A stretch of 64,000 nucleotides of DNA, from positions 1 through 64,000 of the forward strand of contig JAJPHC010000054.1 in NCBI GenBank assembly GCA_021325515.1, given 5' to 3'. Of the stretch, positions 26,367-37,100 are shown piece after piece; positions within the stretch are counted from its first letter, which is position 1; each line of letters opens with the position of its first letter. This stretch comes from Acidobacteriota bacterium (lineage in GTDB: Bacteria > Acidobacteriota > Thermoanaerobaculia > Gp7-AA8). Below the pieces are notes generated by a model. The model worked only from the letters and a program-made list of their open reading frames with translations. It searched no databases and was not told the origin of the DNA. The translations under genes and the position numbers were made by a program.

Positions 26367-27808
26367 GACTGGTGTCCGCGCGCCTCGAGCACGAGCCGCG
26401 TCTTCCGGTCGAAGAGCTGATGCTCCAGACCGACGGGATAGCGATGCGGATTGATGAAGCGCTTGATACCGGCGTGGAACATCGCCATCTGTTCCACGGC
26501 GCGCGCGCGGATTTCGGGCAGCGCGGGCGATTCGTACACGCGATTGCCGCCGCGGTAGACCGGCACGAGCAGATCGGTTGCCGTCACATCGCTTCCGAAT
26601 TGCTTGCGGCGCGTCAGATCGAGCGGATCGACGATCTCGTTCGTCACGTCATCACCCTGATCCCAGATCATGTCGCCGATCGCTTCCCCATTCTTCACGA
26701 AACGCCGGACGTTCAGCACGCCGGGAGTCGATACCTTGATCGCCTGCTCGGACAACTTGACCTTCGGTTTCCACTCCGCGCCGGGACTGCGGACCGCCGA
26801 GAGTTTGTAGACGCCTCCCAGCGCCGGCTGATCGTATGCGGTGATCAGACGAGTTCCGACGCCCCACAGATTGATCGCCGCGCCCTGATCCTTCAGGCTG
26901 GTGATGACCTGCTCATCGAGCTCGTTGCTCGCCGCGATCAGCGCGTTGGGAAATCCGGCCTCGTCGAGCATCCTGCGCGCTTCGATCGACAGGTAAGCGA
27001 GATCGCCGGAGTCGAGCCGGATGCCGGCGAGATCATGTCCCCGCTCGCGCAGCTTCCGCCCGACCTCGATCGCATGCGCGACGCCTTCCAGCGTGTTGTA
27101 CGTATCGACCAGCAGTGTCGCGTTGTTCGGCATCACCTCGGCGTATTTCTCGAAGGCCTCGAGCTCGGTCGGAAACGACATCACCCAACTGTGCGCATGC
27201 GTCCCCTTCACCGGAATGCCGAAGCGCGCGCCGGCGAGCACGTTCGAGGTCGAGCCGACGCCGCCGATGAATGCCGCGCGCGTGGCGGAGAGAGCGCCGT
27301 CGATTCCCTGCGCCCGCCGCAATCCGAAATCGACGACAGGATCGCCTTTCGCGGCGAGCACCAGCCGCGCCGCCTTCGTCGCGATCAGCGTCTGGAAGTT
27401 GGTGAAGTTGAGAAGAGCGCTCTCGATGATCTGCGCCTGTGCGATCGGCCCGCAAACGCGCAACAGCGGCTCGTGCGGAAACACGACGGTGCCTTCGGGA
27501 ATCGCGTCGACGTCGCACGTGAAGCGGAGCCCGCGCAAATGCTCGATGAAGGCGGCAGGAAACAGCGCCTGGCCATCCGAGCCTCGCAAACCGGCGAGGT
27601 AGTGAAGATCCTCCGCCGAGAAACGGAGCGCATCGAGATACTCGATGACCGACTGCAGGCCCGCGGCGACCGCGAACCCGCCATGAAACGGATTCTCACG
27701 AAAGAAGAGATGAAATGCCGCCTCCTCCTCTTCCTTCCCGCTCTTCCAGTAGCCGTAGGCCATGGTGAGCTGATAGAGGTCGGTGAAGAGCGCGAGAGTG
27801 TGGCTCAT
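26363..27808 (-). CDS. pncB: Nicotinate phosphoribosyltransferase
   Basis: 481 residues. The N-terminus [20 protein letters not shown] is diagnostic; [45 protein letters not shown] (as segments) and the [17 protein letters not shown] phosphate-binding region follow. It converts nicotinate and PRPP to nicotinate mononucleotide. First gene of the pncB-prs-nadE-nrtR-pncA operon. Its start codon lies within the operator-like palindrome and no Shine-Dalgarno is present, so the transcript may be leaderless. Confidence 0.95.
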
Positions 27809-27827
27809 AGTGTAAAGATTACACTAT
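27807..27827. promoter_or_regulatory. Probable NrtR operator overlapping the pncB start codon
   Basis: ATAGTGTAA, spacer AGA, TTACACTAT: a perfect 9+9 palindrome covering the first two bases of the pncB ATG. On the minus strand it contains TAATCT, a possible -10 box 7 bases before the ATG. As the only strong palindrome in front of an operon encoding NrtR it is the best candidate for the regulator's site. Confidence 0.75.
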
Positions 27828-27836
27828 TTGAGGGGG

Positions 27837-27942
27837 GGGATGGGACGAATGGGACCTATCGGACCTATAGGACCTATGGGTGGACTCGCTCGATTCCGCC
27901 TATAGGTCCTATAGGTCCTATAGGTCCCATCCGTCCCATCCC
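27837..27942. repeat. Large hairpin of 9-base repeats (TATAGGTCC)
   Basis: Two 42-base arms (27837-27878 and 27901-27942) match as inverted repeats at 39 of 42 positions around a 22-base loop. Each arm contains successive 9-base units (GGACCTATA or TATAGGTCC) and ends in GGGATGGGACG. It fills the gap between the S9 peptidase stop codon (2 bases away) and the pncB operator (10 bases away). Confidence 0.9.
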
Positions 27943-27943
27943 A

Positions 27944-29848
27944 TCACTTCACCAGGAACTCCTGCCAGAACTCCGTCATCGCCAGAAACTGGAAATCGAC
28001 ATTCTGCTTTTTCGCGAAGCCGTGGCCTTCGTCCTTTGCCATCAGCCACCACACCGGGCCGCCGTTGGCGCGGATCGTCTTCACCATCTGTTCGCCTTCC
28101 GTCCAGGGGACGCGCGGGTCGTTGTAGCCGGCGACGATGAACATCGGCCTGGTGATTTTCGAGGCGCTCTTCTGCGGCGAGACGTTCTCCAGGAACTCGT
28201 GCATCTTCGGATCGCGCTCGTCGCCGTACTCGACGCGGCGCAGATCGCGGCGGTAGCCCGACGTGTTCTGCAGGAACGTGAGGAAGTTCGAGATGCCGAC
28301 GACGTCGATCCCGGCGCGCATCCGGTCGTTGTAGTGCGTCATGGTCGCGAGCGACATGTAGCCGCCATAGCTTCCGCCGTAGACGCCGGCGCGCGACGCA
28401 TCGAGCGCGGAATCCTTCGCGATCCAGTCGAGAATCGCGCCGATGTCGCGCACGGAGTCCTCGCGCTTGAAGCCGTTGTCGAGCGCGAGGAATGTCTTGC
28501 CGTAGCCTGACGAGCCGCGCACGTTCGGATAGAGGATCGCGATCCCGAGCTCATTGATCCAGAAGTTGGTGCGGCCGAGATAGCCGGCCCGCGACTGCGA
28601 CTCCGGTCCTCCGTGAATGGCGAGAATCACCGGCCGCTTGCCGGGAAACTTCGCAGGATCGGGGCGGTAGAGAAACGCGGAGATCTGCGTTCCGTCGAAG
28701 CTCTTCAGCGTGATGAGCTCCGGCTCCGCAAAGTGCGATGCATCGACTCCCGTCTCGCTCTCCGTCCAGCGCTTCAACTCGCCCGACTTCACGTCGAACG
28801 AATAGCAATCGGAGATCGAGCGCGCCGATGTGAAGCCGAAGCCGAGAAGCCGGTTGTTGCGATGCCATTCGAGATGCGAGAGGACGCCGGCGGGAAGCTT
28901 CGGCGTTACGATCGCCGCGCCGCTTTTCGCATCGATCACGTGAAGCAGCGAGCGGCCATTCTCGTTCTTCGCATACGACAGCATCGTTCCGTCGAATGAG
29001 AGCGCATAGTCCTCGACATCCCACGGCCCCGAGGTGATCGCGCGGCGCGGTCCGCCGTCGAGCGGCTGATTCACGAGTTGCGAGAACTCCCCTTCATCGT
29101 CGGTGACGTAGTAGACGCTCCTGCCATCGCGCGCGAAGGTCGCATCGCCGTTCGCCGCTTTCTTCAGCGAGATCAGCTTCTTCGATCCGCTCGCGAGATC
29201 GAGCAGCCACACTTCCCCTTCGTTCGCCGAGATCTCATGTTCGAGCAGGAGCTTCTTGTCGTCCGGGGAGAAATCGCGCGGACTCCAGCCGCCGCCTTCG
29301 AACTGCATCGCGAGGTGCGCGGTCTCTGGTTTCGCGGGGTCCATGATCCAGAGATCGATGTCGTTGCCGTTGCGGCGATTCGATCCATACGCGAGGAGCT
29401 TGCCGTCGTTCGACAGGACGTGCGGTACGTTGCGCGATTTGCCGTCGGTCAGCAGCGCGATCTCGCCCGTCGTGCGATCGAGGCGATAGATCTGAAAGTT
29501 CTCTCTGCCGCCGGCGTCGCTGCTGAAGATGATTCTGTTCGGATCGTTGGGGAGAAACGCTCCTCCGCTGATCCGCTCCTTCAGAAACGTGAGCTGCGTC
29601 CGCGCCCCGCCGGGAAACTTCACGAGGTGCAGTTGCGGGGTCTCGCCGAATCGGGTCCCGATCAGCATCTGTTCGAGCTGCGGATGCCACGAGTCGAACG
29701 AAGCCGGCCGCCCCTCGAGATACGGCGCGACTTTCCGCGTCAGTTCCTCGGGAACATTCGGGACGCCTTCGCTGACGAGATTCGCCGGAGTCTCGGCAAA
29801 GAGTGTGGCGGAGAGAACGAGAGAGAGGGCTAAGAGTCGTCTATTCAT
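27944..29848 (-). CDS. Secreted S9 (prolyl oligopeptidase family) peptidase
   Basis: 634 residues with signal peptide MNRRLLALSLVLSATLFA. The N-terminal two thirds form a WD/TolB-like beta-propeller (NGND-, YVTDDEG- and SFDGTMLSYAKN-type blades). The C-terminal alpha/beta hydrolase has the nucleophile in GGSYGGYMS, the Asp in GYNDPRVPW and the His in DEGHGF. The DPP/acylaminoacyl-peptidase type cleaves short peptides in the periplasm or outside. The stop codon lies next to the large hairpin. Confidence 0.94.
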   Translation of the reverse strand: MNRRLLALSLVLSATLFAETPANLVSEGVPNVPEELTRKVAPYLEGRPASFDSWHPQLEQMLIGTRFGETPQLHLVKFPGGARTQLTFLKERISGGAFLPNDPNRIIFSSDAGGRENFQIYRLDRTTGEIALLTDGKSRNVPHVLSNDGKLLAYGSNRRNGNDIDLWIMDPAKPETAHLAMQFEGGGWSPRDFSPDDKKLLLEHEISANEGEVWLLDLASGSKKLISLKKAANGDATFARDGRSVYYVTDDEGEFSQLVNQPLDGGPRRAITSGPWDVEDYALSFDGTMLSYAKNENGRSLLHVIDAKSGAAIVTPKLPAGVLSHLEWHRNNRLLGFGFTSARSISDCYSFDVKSGELKRWTESETGVDASHFAEPELITLKSFDGTQISAFLYRPDPAKFPGKRPVILAIHGGPESQSRAGYLGRTNFWINELGIAILYPNVRGSSGYGKTFLALDNGFKREDSVRDIGAILDWIAKDSALDASRAGVYGGSYGGYMSLATMTHYNDRMRAGIDVVGISNFLTFLQNTSGYRRDLRRVEYGDERDPKMHEFLENVSPQKSASKITRPMFIVAGYNDPRVPWTEGEQMVKTIRANGGPVWWLMAKDEGHGFAKKQNVDFQFLAMTEFWQEFLVK

Positions 29849-29858
29849 GCGTTCTGGA

Positions 29859-29879
29859 GTGCGGACGTCCCGTCCGCAC
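29859..29879. repeat. GTGCGGACG-family hairpin, copy D2
   Basis: GTGCGGACG, loop TCC, CGTCCGCAC: a 9-bp perfect stem 10 bases upstream of the S9 peptidase start. A half copy (GTGCGGACG, 29898-29906) follows 19 bases on and ends 3 bases from the yebC stop codon. Confidence 0.8.
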
Positions 29880-29909
29880 CCCGTGCATGATACGAAAGTG
29901 CGGACGGCC

Positions 29910-30647
29910 TTACATCAGTTCTTCTGGTACGTCGAAGTTGCTCCAGACGTTCTGCACGTCGTCGTGATCGTCGAGCATCTCCATGAGGCGCATCATCGCC
30001 TTCGACTTCGATTCGTCCAGCTTCACGTAGTTGGACGGGATCTGGCCGAGCTTGGCCTCGACCGTGGCGATGTTGTTCTTCTCCAGCGCCTGGCGGACGT
30101 TCTCGAAATTCTCCGGCGAGGTGTAGACCTCGAACGTTTCCGGATCATCGGTCTGCAGATCATCCGCGCCTGCTTCCAGCGCGATCTCCATCAGCTTGTC
30201 TTCGCTGACGGTGCTCTTCTCGACCACGAACACACCCTTGCGCTCGAACTGAAAGCGGACCGAGCCCGGCGTGCCGAGGTTGCCGCCGTTCTTTTCGAAG
30301 ATGTGGCGGATCTCGGGGGTGGTGCGGTTGCCGTTGTCGGTCATCGCCTCGACGATGAGCGCAACGCCGCCCGGGCCGTAACCCTCGTACGTCACTTCTT
30401 CGTAGGTTGCGCCTTCGAGCTCGCCGGTGCCGCGCTTGATCGCGCGCTCGATGTTGTCCTTCGGCATGTTGTTGGCCTTCGCTTCCGCGACGGCCGCGCG
30501 AAGACGCGGGTTGCCATTGACGTCGCCACCGCCGAGCCGGGCGGCAACCGTCATTTCCTTGAGAATGCGCGTAAAGATCTTGCCGCGCTTGGCATCGGCC
30601 GCACCCTTCTTATGCTTGATGGTGCTCCATTTATTGTGGCCTGACAT
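29910..30647 (-). CDS. yebC: YebC/PmpR family protein
   Basis: 245 residues from the ATG at 30647, preceded by AGGAG. Starts [20 protein letters not shown], the invariant YebC N-terminus, with [15 protein letters not shown] and [14 protein letters not shown] following. Family members have been described as DNA-binding transcription factors and, more recently, as ribosome-associated factors that relieve stalling. Full length. Likely read before the S9 gene in the same direction. Confidence 0.96.
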   Translation of the reverse strand: MSGHNKWSTIKHKKGAADAKRGKIFTRILKEMTVAARLGGGDVNGNPRLRAAVAEAKANNMPKDNIERAIKRGTGELEGATYEEVTYEGYGPGGVALIVEAMTDNGNRTTPEIRHIFEKNGGNLGTPGSVRFQFERKGVFVVEKSTVSEDKLMEIALEAGADDLQTDDPETFEVYTSPENFENVRQALEKNNIATVEAKLGQIPSNYVKLDESKSKAMMRLMEMLDDHDDVQNVWSNFDVPEELM

Positions 30648-30717
30648 TGGGGATGCTCCTTTGAAGTGCGGCGTGGCGTACGCCGTTTCGGGGGCGGGGA
30701 TTATAACATGGGCACGC

Positions 30718-30800
30718 GGGCGCGCGGATACGCGGGCTCGCGGTGGGTTTTCCTTCACATCTCCACCGCGGGCCCGCGAATCCGCGAGCCCGCGCGCCCC
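30718..30800. repeat. Octamer-repeat hairpin (GCGGGCTC family), copy B1
   Basis: The left arm (30718-30746) and right arm (30763-30799) pair around CGCGG...GCGGTGG. The right arm holds one extra GCTCGCGG octamer. Six A residues (30801-30806) separate it from the S46 peptidase stop codon. The same sequence family recurs at 41297-41385. Confidence 0.8.
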
Positions 30801-30806
30801 AAAAAA

Positions 30807-32921
30807 TCACATCCTTGGTGTCAATCCCATCTCGCGAATCAGATTCTGTCCCCCATCCACTTCCAGCACCCACAGCATGTAGACGCTGTCGACATGGATC
30901 GAGCGCGTCATCGCGGGGTTGAAGAGGAAGTCGGCATCGATCGATTCGTAGTTGCCATCGAAGAGGAGGCCGCAGAGCTCTCCCTTTGCGTTCAGCGTCG
31001 GCGAGCCGGAGTTGCCGCCGGTCGTGTCGCACGTCGAGAGGAAGTCGATGGGAACCGCGTGGAGTTCGGGGTCAGTGTACGGAGCCGTCTTCTTCGGATC
31101 GCGCGCCGCGGCGAGCAGGTTCTTCGGCGAGTCGAACGGCTCTTTGCCTGTCTCTTTTTCGAGCAGGCCGTTCAGAGTCGTCTGCGACGTCAGCCAGGTC
31201 GCATCCTTCGGCTTGTAGCCCTCGAGTTTTCCGAAGGTGATGCGCAGCGTGCCGTTCGCATCGGGATACAGATTGCCGCCCGACACTTTGCGCAGCGACT
31301 CGAAATAGGCGGGTCGGATGCGAGCCATGGCTCCGGAAGCCGCATTCTCGCGCGCATCCATTTCCTCGACCGCCGGCAGCAGCACGGAGGCGAACTGCAG
31401 CATCGAGTCGTTCCGCGCGGTGAGCTGTTTCTCCGTCTCGCCGAGCATCTTGAGACGCTCGTCCTTCTCGCCGATCTTCGTATTCGCGTACAGCCAGTCG
31501 AGGAACTTGTCGATGCCGCCATTGGAGGCGACGAACTTCACGACCGGATCCGATTCCCCGCCGGCCTTCTGCAGTTCGCCGAGGAAGTACTGCAGACCTG
31601 CGCGATCGCTGCCGGGCTCCATCACACGCTGCCAGCGCTCGGCGTTCTCCTTGATCCGCGAGAAATCGCGATCGTGATAGCCGGCGTCGCGATCGAGATC
31701 CTTCTTCGGCCTTTCTTCCGCGAGACGGACGACCGACATCGCGGAGCTGAGCATCGGCGAGCTGCGATACATGAACCCCGTCGCGCCCTGCGTGCCGGCG
31801 ATCCAGGTGATGATGGTGTCGCGCGCCTGCGTCTTGCGGACGGTTTCATTCGTCTGCGCGATCTGCTCCAGAATCGCGGCGGCGCTCGGGTCAGCCGCGA
31901 CCATCGCTTTCTCCCGCGCGACGCGCGCTTCCCAGATGTGATCCTTCACGAATCCTTCGTTCGTGCTCTGAAAGTTCTTGAGTGAGTTGTTGAGGCTCTT
32001 CACGCGCGACGCGTTCCTGATCTGAATGTCGCGCTTTCCCTTCCCCTGCGCGTCGAGAATGTTGATCAGCTCCGTGAAGTAGCGAATCGAGGTCGGATAG
32101 ATGAAGTCCTGATAGTTCTTCACTTCATCGGCAGTCTTGTAGCGGAAGGTGCGTCCCGGATATCCCGCGACGAGCACGAAGTCTCCGTCGTTCATCCCTT
32201 CCGCAGAGACCTTGAGCCAGTGCGCCGGGTGATACGGCTGTCCGTTCACATAGGCACGAAGGAACGAGAAGTCGCCCGCGTGGCGAGGCCATTCGAAGTT
32301 GTCGATGTCGCCGCCGAAATCGCCGACGCCGTTCGCCGGCGCGTAGACGAGACGGACGTCGTTCAGATCGAGCTGCGTGATGCGAAGATACTGCGAGCCT
32401 TCGAAGAACGACGCCACCCGGCAGCGGACGCCGCCCGGCTTCTCGCATTCCATCACGAGCTCGTTCTGTTTCCGCTCGATCGCTTTCTGGCGCGCGGCAT
32501 CCGTCATCTTCGCCAGCTTCGCGTCGCCCGTGATGCGCGCCGTCACGTCTTCGATCTTCGTCGTGACGTAGACGTGCTGTCCCGGTCCCGAGGGCAGCTC
32601 CTCCTCGCGCGTCTTTGCGAGGAAGCCGTTGGTGATCAGATCGCGCTGCGGCGTCGAGTTGTACTGGATCGCACCGAACGCGCAGTGATGATTCGTCGCG
32701 ATGAGGCCGTCGGGGGAGACGAACGATGCCGTGCATCCGCCGAGCGACACGACGGCGCCCATCGGATCGCCCGTCAGATCGGCCAGGCGATTGGGGTCGA
32801 ACTGCGCCCCCATCTTCCGGACGCCGTCCGCAATCTGCGGAATCTGCTGGGGCATCCACATTCCCTCGCCCGCGATCGCGGATGAGGCAACAAATAGAGT
32901 GATCAACACGTATCTCTTCAT
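30807..32921 (-). CDS. S46 dipeptidyl-peptidase (DPP7-like)
   Basis: About 704 residues from the ATG at 32921; another ATG at 32933 exists. Signal peptide MKRYVLITLFVASSAIA. Chymotrypsin-like S46 catalytic residues: His in IATNHHC, Asp in GDIDNFEWPRH and Ser in TTGGNSGSP. FDGNYES, with Gly rather than Arg before Asn, matches the DPP7 type with hydrophobic P1 preference rather than DPP11; this assignment is from memory of the family. It releases dipeptides in the periplasm. The proteolytic neighbours fit peptide nutrition. Confidence 0.93.
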   Translation of the reverse strand: MKRYVLITLFVASSAIAGEGMWMPQQIPQIADGVRKMGAQFDPNRLADLTGDPMGAVVSLGGCTASFVSPDGLIATNHHCAFGAIQYNSTPQRDLITNGFLAKTREEELPSGPGQHVYVTTKIEDVTARITGDAKLAKMTDAARQKAIERKQNELVMECEKPGGVRCRVASFFEGSQYLRITQLDLNDVRLVYAPANGVGDFGGDIDNFEWPRHAGDFSFLRAYVNGQPYHPAHWLKVSAEGMNDGDFVLVAGYPGRTFRYKTADEVKNYQDFIYPTSIRYFTELINILDAQGKGKRDIQIRNASRVKSLNNSLKNFQSTNEGFVKDHIWEARVAREKAMVAADPSAAAILEQIAQTNETVRKTQARDTIITWIAGTQGATGFMYRSSPMLSSAMSVVRLAEERPKKDLDRDAGYHDRDFSRIKENAERWQRVMEPGSDRAGLQYFLGELQKAGGESDPVVKFVASNGGIDKFLDWLYANTKIGEKDERLKMLGETEKQLTARNDSMLQFASVLLPAVEEMDARENAASGAMARIRPAYFESLRKVSGGNLYPDANGTLRITFGKLEGYKPKDATWLTSQTTLNGLLEKETGKEPFDSPKNLLAAARDPKKTAPYTDPELHAVPIDFLSTCDTTGGNSGSPTLNAKGELCGLLFDGNYESIDADFLFNPAMTRSIHVDSVYMLWVLEVDGGQNLIREMGLTPRM

Positions 32922-32984
32922 AGCGGGGCGCATGCTAGCAGACCGGGGCAGGTGTAGACTCGCGCAATACCGGAGGGCAAAAAC

Positions 32985-34133
32985 GTGGGCTTCTTCGACA
33001 ACCTGAAGAGTGAAGCGAAATCGCAGTTCATCGAGATCATCGAATGGCTCGATCAGACCGACGACACGATGGTCTGGCGCTTTCCCGTCTACAACCAGGA
33101 AATCAAGATGGGCGCGCAGCTCGTCGTCCGCGAAAATCAGGCGGCGCTGTTCATCAATGAAGGAAAGGCCGCCGATCTCTTCGGTCCCGGCCGGTACGAG
33201 CTGCAGACGCAGAACATCCCGATCCTCACGACGCTCCGCGGCTGGAAATACGGCTTCCAGTCGCCGTTCAAAGCCGAGGTGTACTTCTTCAACACGCGGC
33301 TGTTCACGGATTTGCCGTGGGGCACACCGAATCCGGTGATGATGCGCGATGCCGATTTCGGCATGATCCGCATCCGCGGCTTCGGCAAGTACGCGATCAA
33401 GATCAGCGATCCGAAGGAGTTCTTCGCGACGATCGTCGGAACGCGCGGCCTCACCGCAACGAACGACATCCTTGGGCAGCTCCGCTCGACGATCGTGTCG
33501 CGGCTGACGGATGCGATCGCGGAGTCGAAGATCGCCGCGCTCGATCTCGCATCGAAGTACGACGAGCTCGCATCGGTCGCACTGGAGAAGATGGGGCCGG
33601 ACTTCAAATCGTTCGGACTCGATCTCTCGCGATTCTTCATCGAGAACATCTCGCTGCCGGAAGAAGTCGAGGCGGCGATCGATCAGCGAACGAAGCTCGG
33701 AGTTCTCGGCGACCGGATGGGACAGTACACACAGATGCAGGCCGCGGAATCGATCAAGGTTGCCGCCGCGAATCCCGGCGGATTCGGCGGTGTCGGTGCA
33801 GGCCTCGGCGCAGGAATGGCGATCGGCAACGCGATGACCGGAGCGTTCAATCAGGGCAACGCTGCCGCGGCTCCCCCGCCGCCGCCTCCCGGAGGTATGC
33901 CGGCTCCGCCGTCGTCCAACACGCCGCGCTGGTCGCTCGCGATCGACGGCAAGACGTATGGGCCCTACACCGATGATGCGCTGCGCACGATGGTCCAGAA
34001 CGGACAGGTTGCGCCGTCCACGCAGGCGTGGAGACCGGGAGCAGCAGGCTGGGCCGCGGTCTCCGACTTCCCGGAGCTTGGCCTCGGCAACAGCATGATG
34101 CCGCCGCCTCCCCCGCCGCCGCCCAAGGCGTAG
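32985..34133 (+). CDS. SPFH-domain protein with C-terminal GYF_2 domain
   Basis: 382 residues, GTG start at 32985 with GGAGG upstream. MGFFDNLKSEAKSQFIEIIEW opens the SPFH (virion-core-like) domain (about 1-245), which includes VVRENQAALFINEGKAAD and RGFGKYAIKISDP. A Gly/Ala and poly-Pro linker (about 255-305) leads to a GYF_2 domain (about 310-365: WSLAIDGKTYGPYTDDALR, WRPGAAGW) and a second poly-Pro tail. SPFH proteins scaffold membrane microdomains; GYF_2 binds partners. No partner gene is adjacent. Confidence 0.88.
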   Translation: MGFFDNLKSEAKSQFIEIIEWLDQTDDTMVWRFPVYNQEIKMGAQLVVRENQAALFINEGKAADLFGPGRYELQTQNIPILTTLRGWKYGFQSPFKAEVYFFNTRLFTDLPWGTPNPVMMRDADFGMIRIRGFGKYAIKISDPKEFFATIVGTRGLTATNDILGQLRSTIVSRLTDAIAESKIAALDLASKYDELASVALEKMGPDFKSFGLDLSRFFIENISLPEEVEAAIDQRTKLGVLGDRMGQYTQMQAAESIKVAAANPGGFGGVGAGLGAGMAIGNAMTGAFNQGNAAAAPPPPPPGGMPAPPSSNTPRWSLAIDGKTYGPYTDDALRTMVQNGQVAPSTQAWRPGAAGWAAVSDFPELGLGNSMMPPPPPPPPKA

Positions 34134-34158
34134 CGCAAGCTCAGCTCGTCGTTCGACA

Positions 34159-34191
34159 GGTGTAGGACAACCTGAGAGGTTGTCCTACACC
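34159..34191. repeat. TGTAGGACA-family hairpin, copy A4 (bidirectional terminator candidate)
   Basis: GGTGTAGGACAACCT, loop GAG, AGGTTGTCCTACACC: a 15-bp perfect stem filling the gap between two convergent genes and ending one base from the histidine kinase stop codon. It shares the GTGTAGGACA ends of the RAYT-flanking REPs but has a different inner stem. Nearly identical to A5 at 46023. Confidence 0.88.
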
Positions 34192-37100
34192 TCACGCCAC
34201 GCCTTCGGCACTCATCGTCTCGGCGGGAACATCAGCCACGCGATAGGGCAGCGTGAACGTGAACGTGCTTCCCGCACCGAGCGCGCTCTCGAGCTTGATC
34301 TGTCCGTGATGAAGCTGCACGAAGCTCTTCACCAGCGCGAGCCCGAGACCGGTGCCTGCGGCGATGTGACGCGCACGCTCGACCTGCTGGAACTCGTCGA
34401 AGATCACTTCCTGATTCTCCGGCGCGATGCCCATGCCGCGATCGATCACGGCGACCTGCAGCGATTCGACGCCCAACGGAGATTCCGGCGCGGAGAGCCG
34501 GCGCGCGATCATCTTCACATCGCTCCCCTCCGGCGAGAACTTCACAGCATTCGACATGAGGTTGTAGACGATCTGCTTGAACTTCACGGCGTCCGCTTCG
34601 ATCGCACCGATGTCGGGCGCGATGTCGATAGTGAGCCTGATGCGCCGCGGCAACGCGATGCCGCGCATGATCCGCTCCACGCTCTGCAGCGACTCCATCA
34701 CCGGCACCTGCTGCACGTCGAGCTGCATCTTCCCCGCCTCGATCTTCGCCAGATCGAGGATGTCGTTGATGAGATTCAGCAGATGCTCGCCCGATGAGTT
34801 GATGTTGCGCAGGAAGAGCTTCTGGCGCTCCGTGAGGCTCTCTGCGTTCGTCTGCAGAACCTCCGAGAAACCGATGATCGCATTGAGCGGCGTCCGGAGC
34901 TCGTGCGACATCTTCGCGAGGAACACGCTCTTGGCGCGGTTCGCAGACTCGGCGGCAGCGAGCGCCTGCTCCGCGGTCTTCTCATGCCGCTCGGCCTCGG
35001 CGCGCGCGTCTTCCGCGGCGGCGAGAGCACGCTCCGTGTTCTCTTTCTCGGCGAGAATCGCACGCGTACGCTCGGCGACGATCGCCACCAGCTCTTCTTC
35101 ACGGCGCCGCACGGTGGTGATTCGCCACAGATGCATCGCCGCGAGCAGCGTGACGGCGAGCAGAATCATGAGCGGCGGGAACCAGCGGTGCTGCCACAGC
35201 CGCGGCTCCATCACGACATCGATCTGCGCACTCTCCGGCCGCGGCGCTCCTCTCTCCTCCGCCGTCACTCGGAACGTGTACTCGCCCGGCGGCAGGTGTG
35301 TGTAGTACGCGACGCGGCGCGAGCCCGCGGCAACCGTCGCGTCATCGAAGCCGTCCAGCCTGTAGCTGTACTCGACCTGCTCGGGAGACACATACGTCAA
35401 CGCGGCGTAATGAATCTCGAGCTGTTTCGCACCGGGCGGCACGGTGATCGTGCGCGGGGTGCGCGTCTGCACGCCATCGATCGTGACGGAGTCGATCACG
35501 ACACGAAGAGGCGGAGCGGGAACCGGAAGCGGAATGCGCGAATCGATCGTCGCGACGCCGTCCACGGTCGCGAACCACAGCCGCCCGTCCTGCGATTTGA
35601 TCGCCAGCGGCTGCGCACTGCCGTTGCACTGCGGGCTGCGCAGACCATCGCCGCTGCCGAAGACGAGCGGATGCAGCGATCGTTTGCGTCCATCGGCGAA
35701 CGCCTCGAGATCGGACCGCGGGAGCATCAGGATTCCGCGGTCGGTGCCGAGCCACAGACGGCCCATCCCGTCATCGAGAATCTGGATGACCTTGTCGTAC
35801 GGAATCGCGGAAAAATACGACGTGAAAGCCCCGTTGCGATACCGCAGCAGTCCGCTTCCATCCGTGCCGATCCACAGCGTGCCATCAGGATCGGCAACCA
35901 GCGCGAAGATGTGCGTCTCATGGATTCCGTCAGCCGGACCGTAGAGGCGGAACCTTCCATCCCGGTAGCTGACGAGCCCCTGCCCATCGCTCCCGATCCA
36001 GATCGTCCCGTCATTGGCCTGCACCATCGGCTGCACATACGCCTCGACCCACGTCGCATTGACGCGCGGATGGTTGAACGTCTTCCCATCGAACGTCGCA
36101 ATGCCGTGATCGGTGCCGATCCAGAGCAACCCATCGCGCGCTACGAGTAACGTACGCGCCGCGTTGCTTCCGAGCTGTTCGCGGCTGGAGTAATGCGTGA
36201 AGGTCCTGCCGTCGTAGCGATCGAGTCCCGTCGGTGTGCCGATCCAGAGAATGCCGGGCGGTCCTTCCGCGAGGCTGAAGATGTAATCGTTCATCAGTCC
36301 GTCCGCGGACGTCAGCGTCGACACGCGGCCATGCTCGATGCGCGTCAACCCATGCGCCGTCCCCAGCCAGACGACGCCGGCATGATCCTCGAGAACGCTT
36401 CGCACGTACGCGTCGCCCACACCCTCCGGAACACCGATGGTGGCGAAGACGCCGGGAGTGAACTGTTCGACACCTCCGTTCGTGCCGACCCACAACGACC
36501 CTTCGCGATCGACCGCGATCGAGCGAACGGAGTTGTTCAACAGTCCATCAAGGCGCGCGTAGTGATCCACACGGCTGCCATGCAGCCGATAGAGACCATT
36601 GCTGTAGGTGCCGACCCACGTCACATCGTTCTGCTGAAGGAGCGCCGTGACTTCATCGACGGGAATCGCGGCGACGGGTGCGATCACGCGATGGCCAGCC
36701 TCTCCGCGAATCGAAACCAGACCTGCGCCCGTCCCCGCGTAGATGGTTCCGTTGCCGGCATCGATGACCCGATACACCGCGGAGCTGCCAACCATGTTTG
36801 CATCGAACAGTTCGACTCGGTCGCCCTTCACCGCGGCAAGTCCCGCGCCGTTCGTTCCGATCCACAGCGTCCCGTCACTCTGCCGAAACAGCGTGAGAAT
36901 CGAGCGCGACGGAAGTGAAAACGCCGCGGGAACAATGCGGCCATGATCGAACCGGCAGACGCCGGCCAGGGTCCCGATCCAGAGCGATCCATCCGGTTCC
37001 GGCTCGATCGCCATCACGACGTCGTTCGGCAACCCGTTGGCGGACGTATAAGCCGTCGCCTTGTCGTCTTTCACCTGGACGAGACCACTGCCGTTCATCC

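Noticed and set aside
30718-30806. Classical rho-independent terminator for yebC or the S46 peptidase
   Set aside because: The T-run lies on the wrong side of the hairpin for the S46 gene (before it), and yebC reads away from it. The octamer structure and second copy favour a repeat family.
32220-32885. Open plus-strand frame opposite the S46 peptidase
   Set aside because: It runs antisense through the catalytic His/Asp region of a clear S46 gene and has no recognisable domain.
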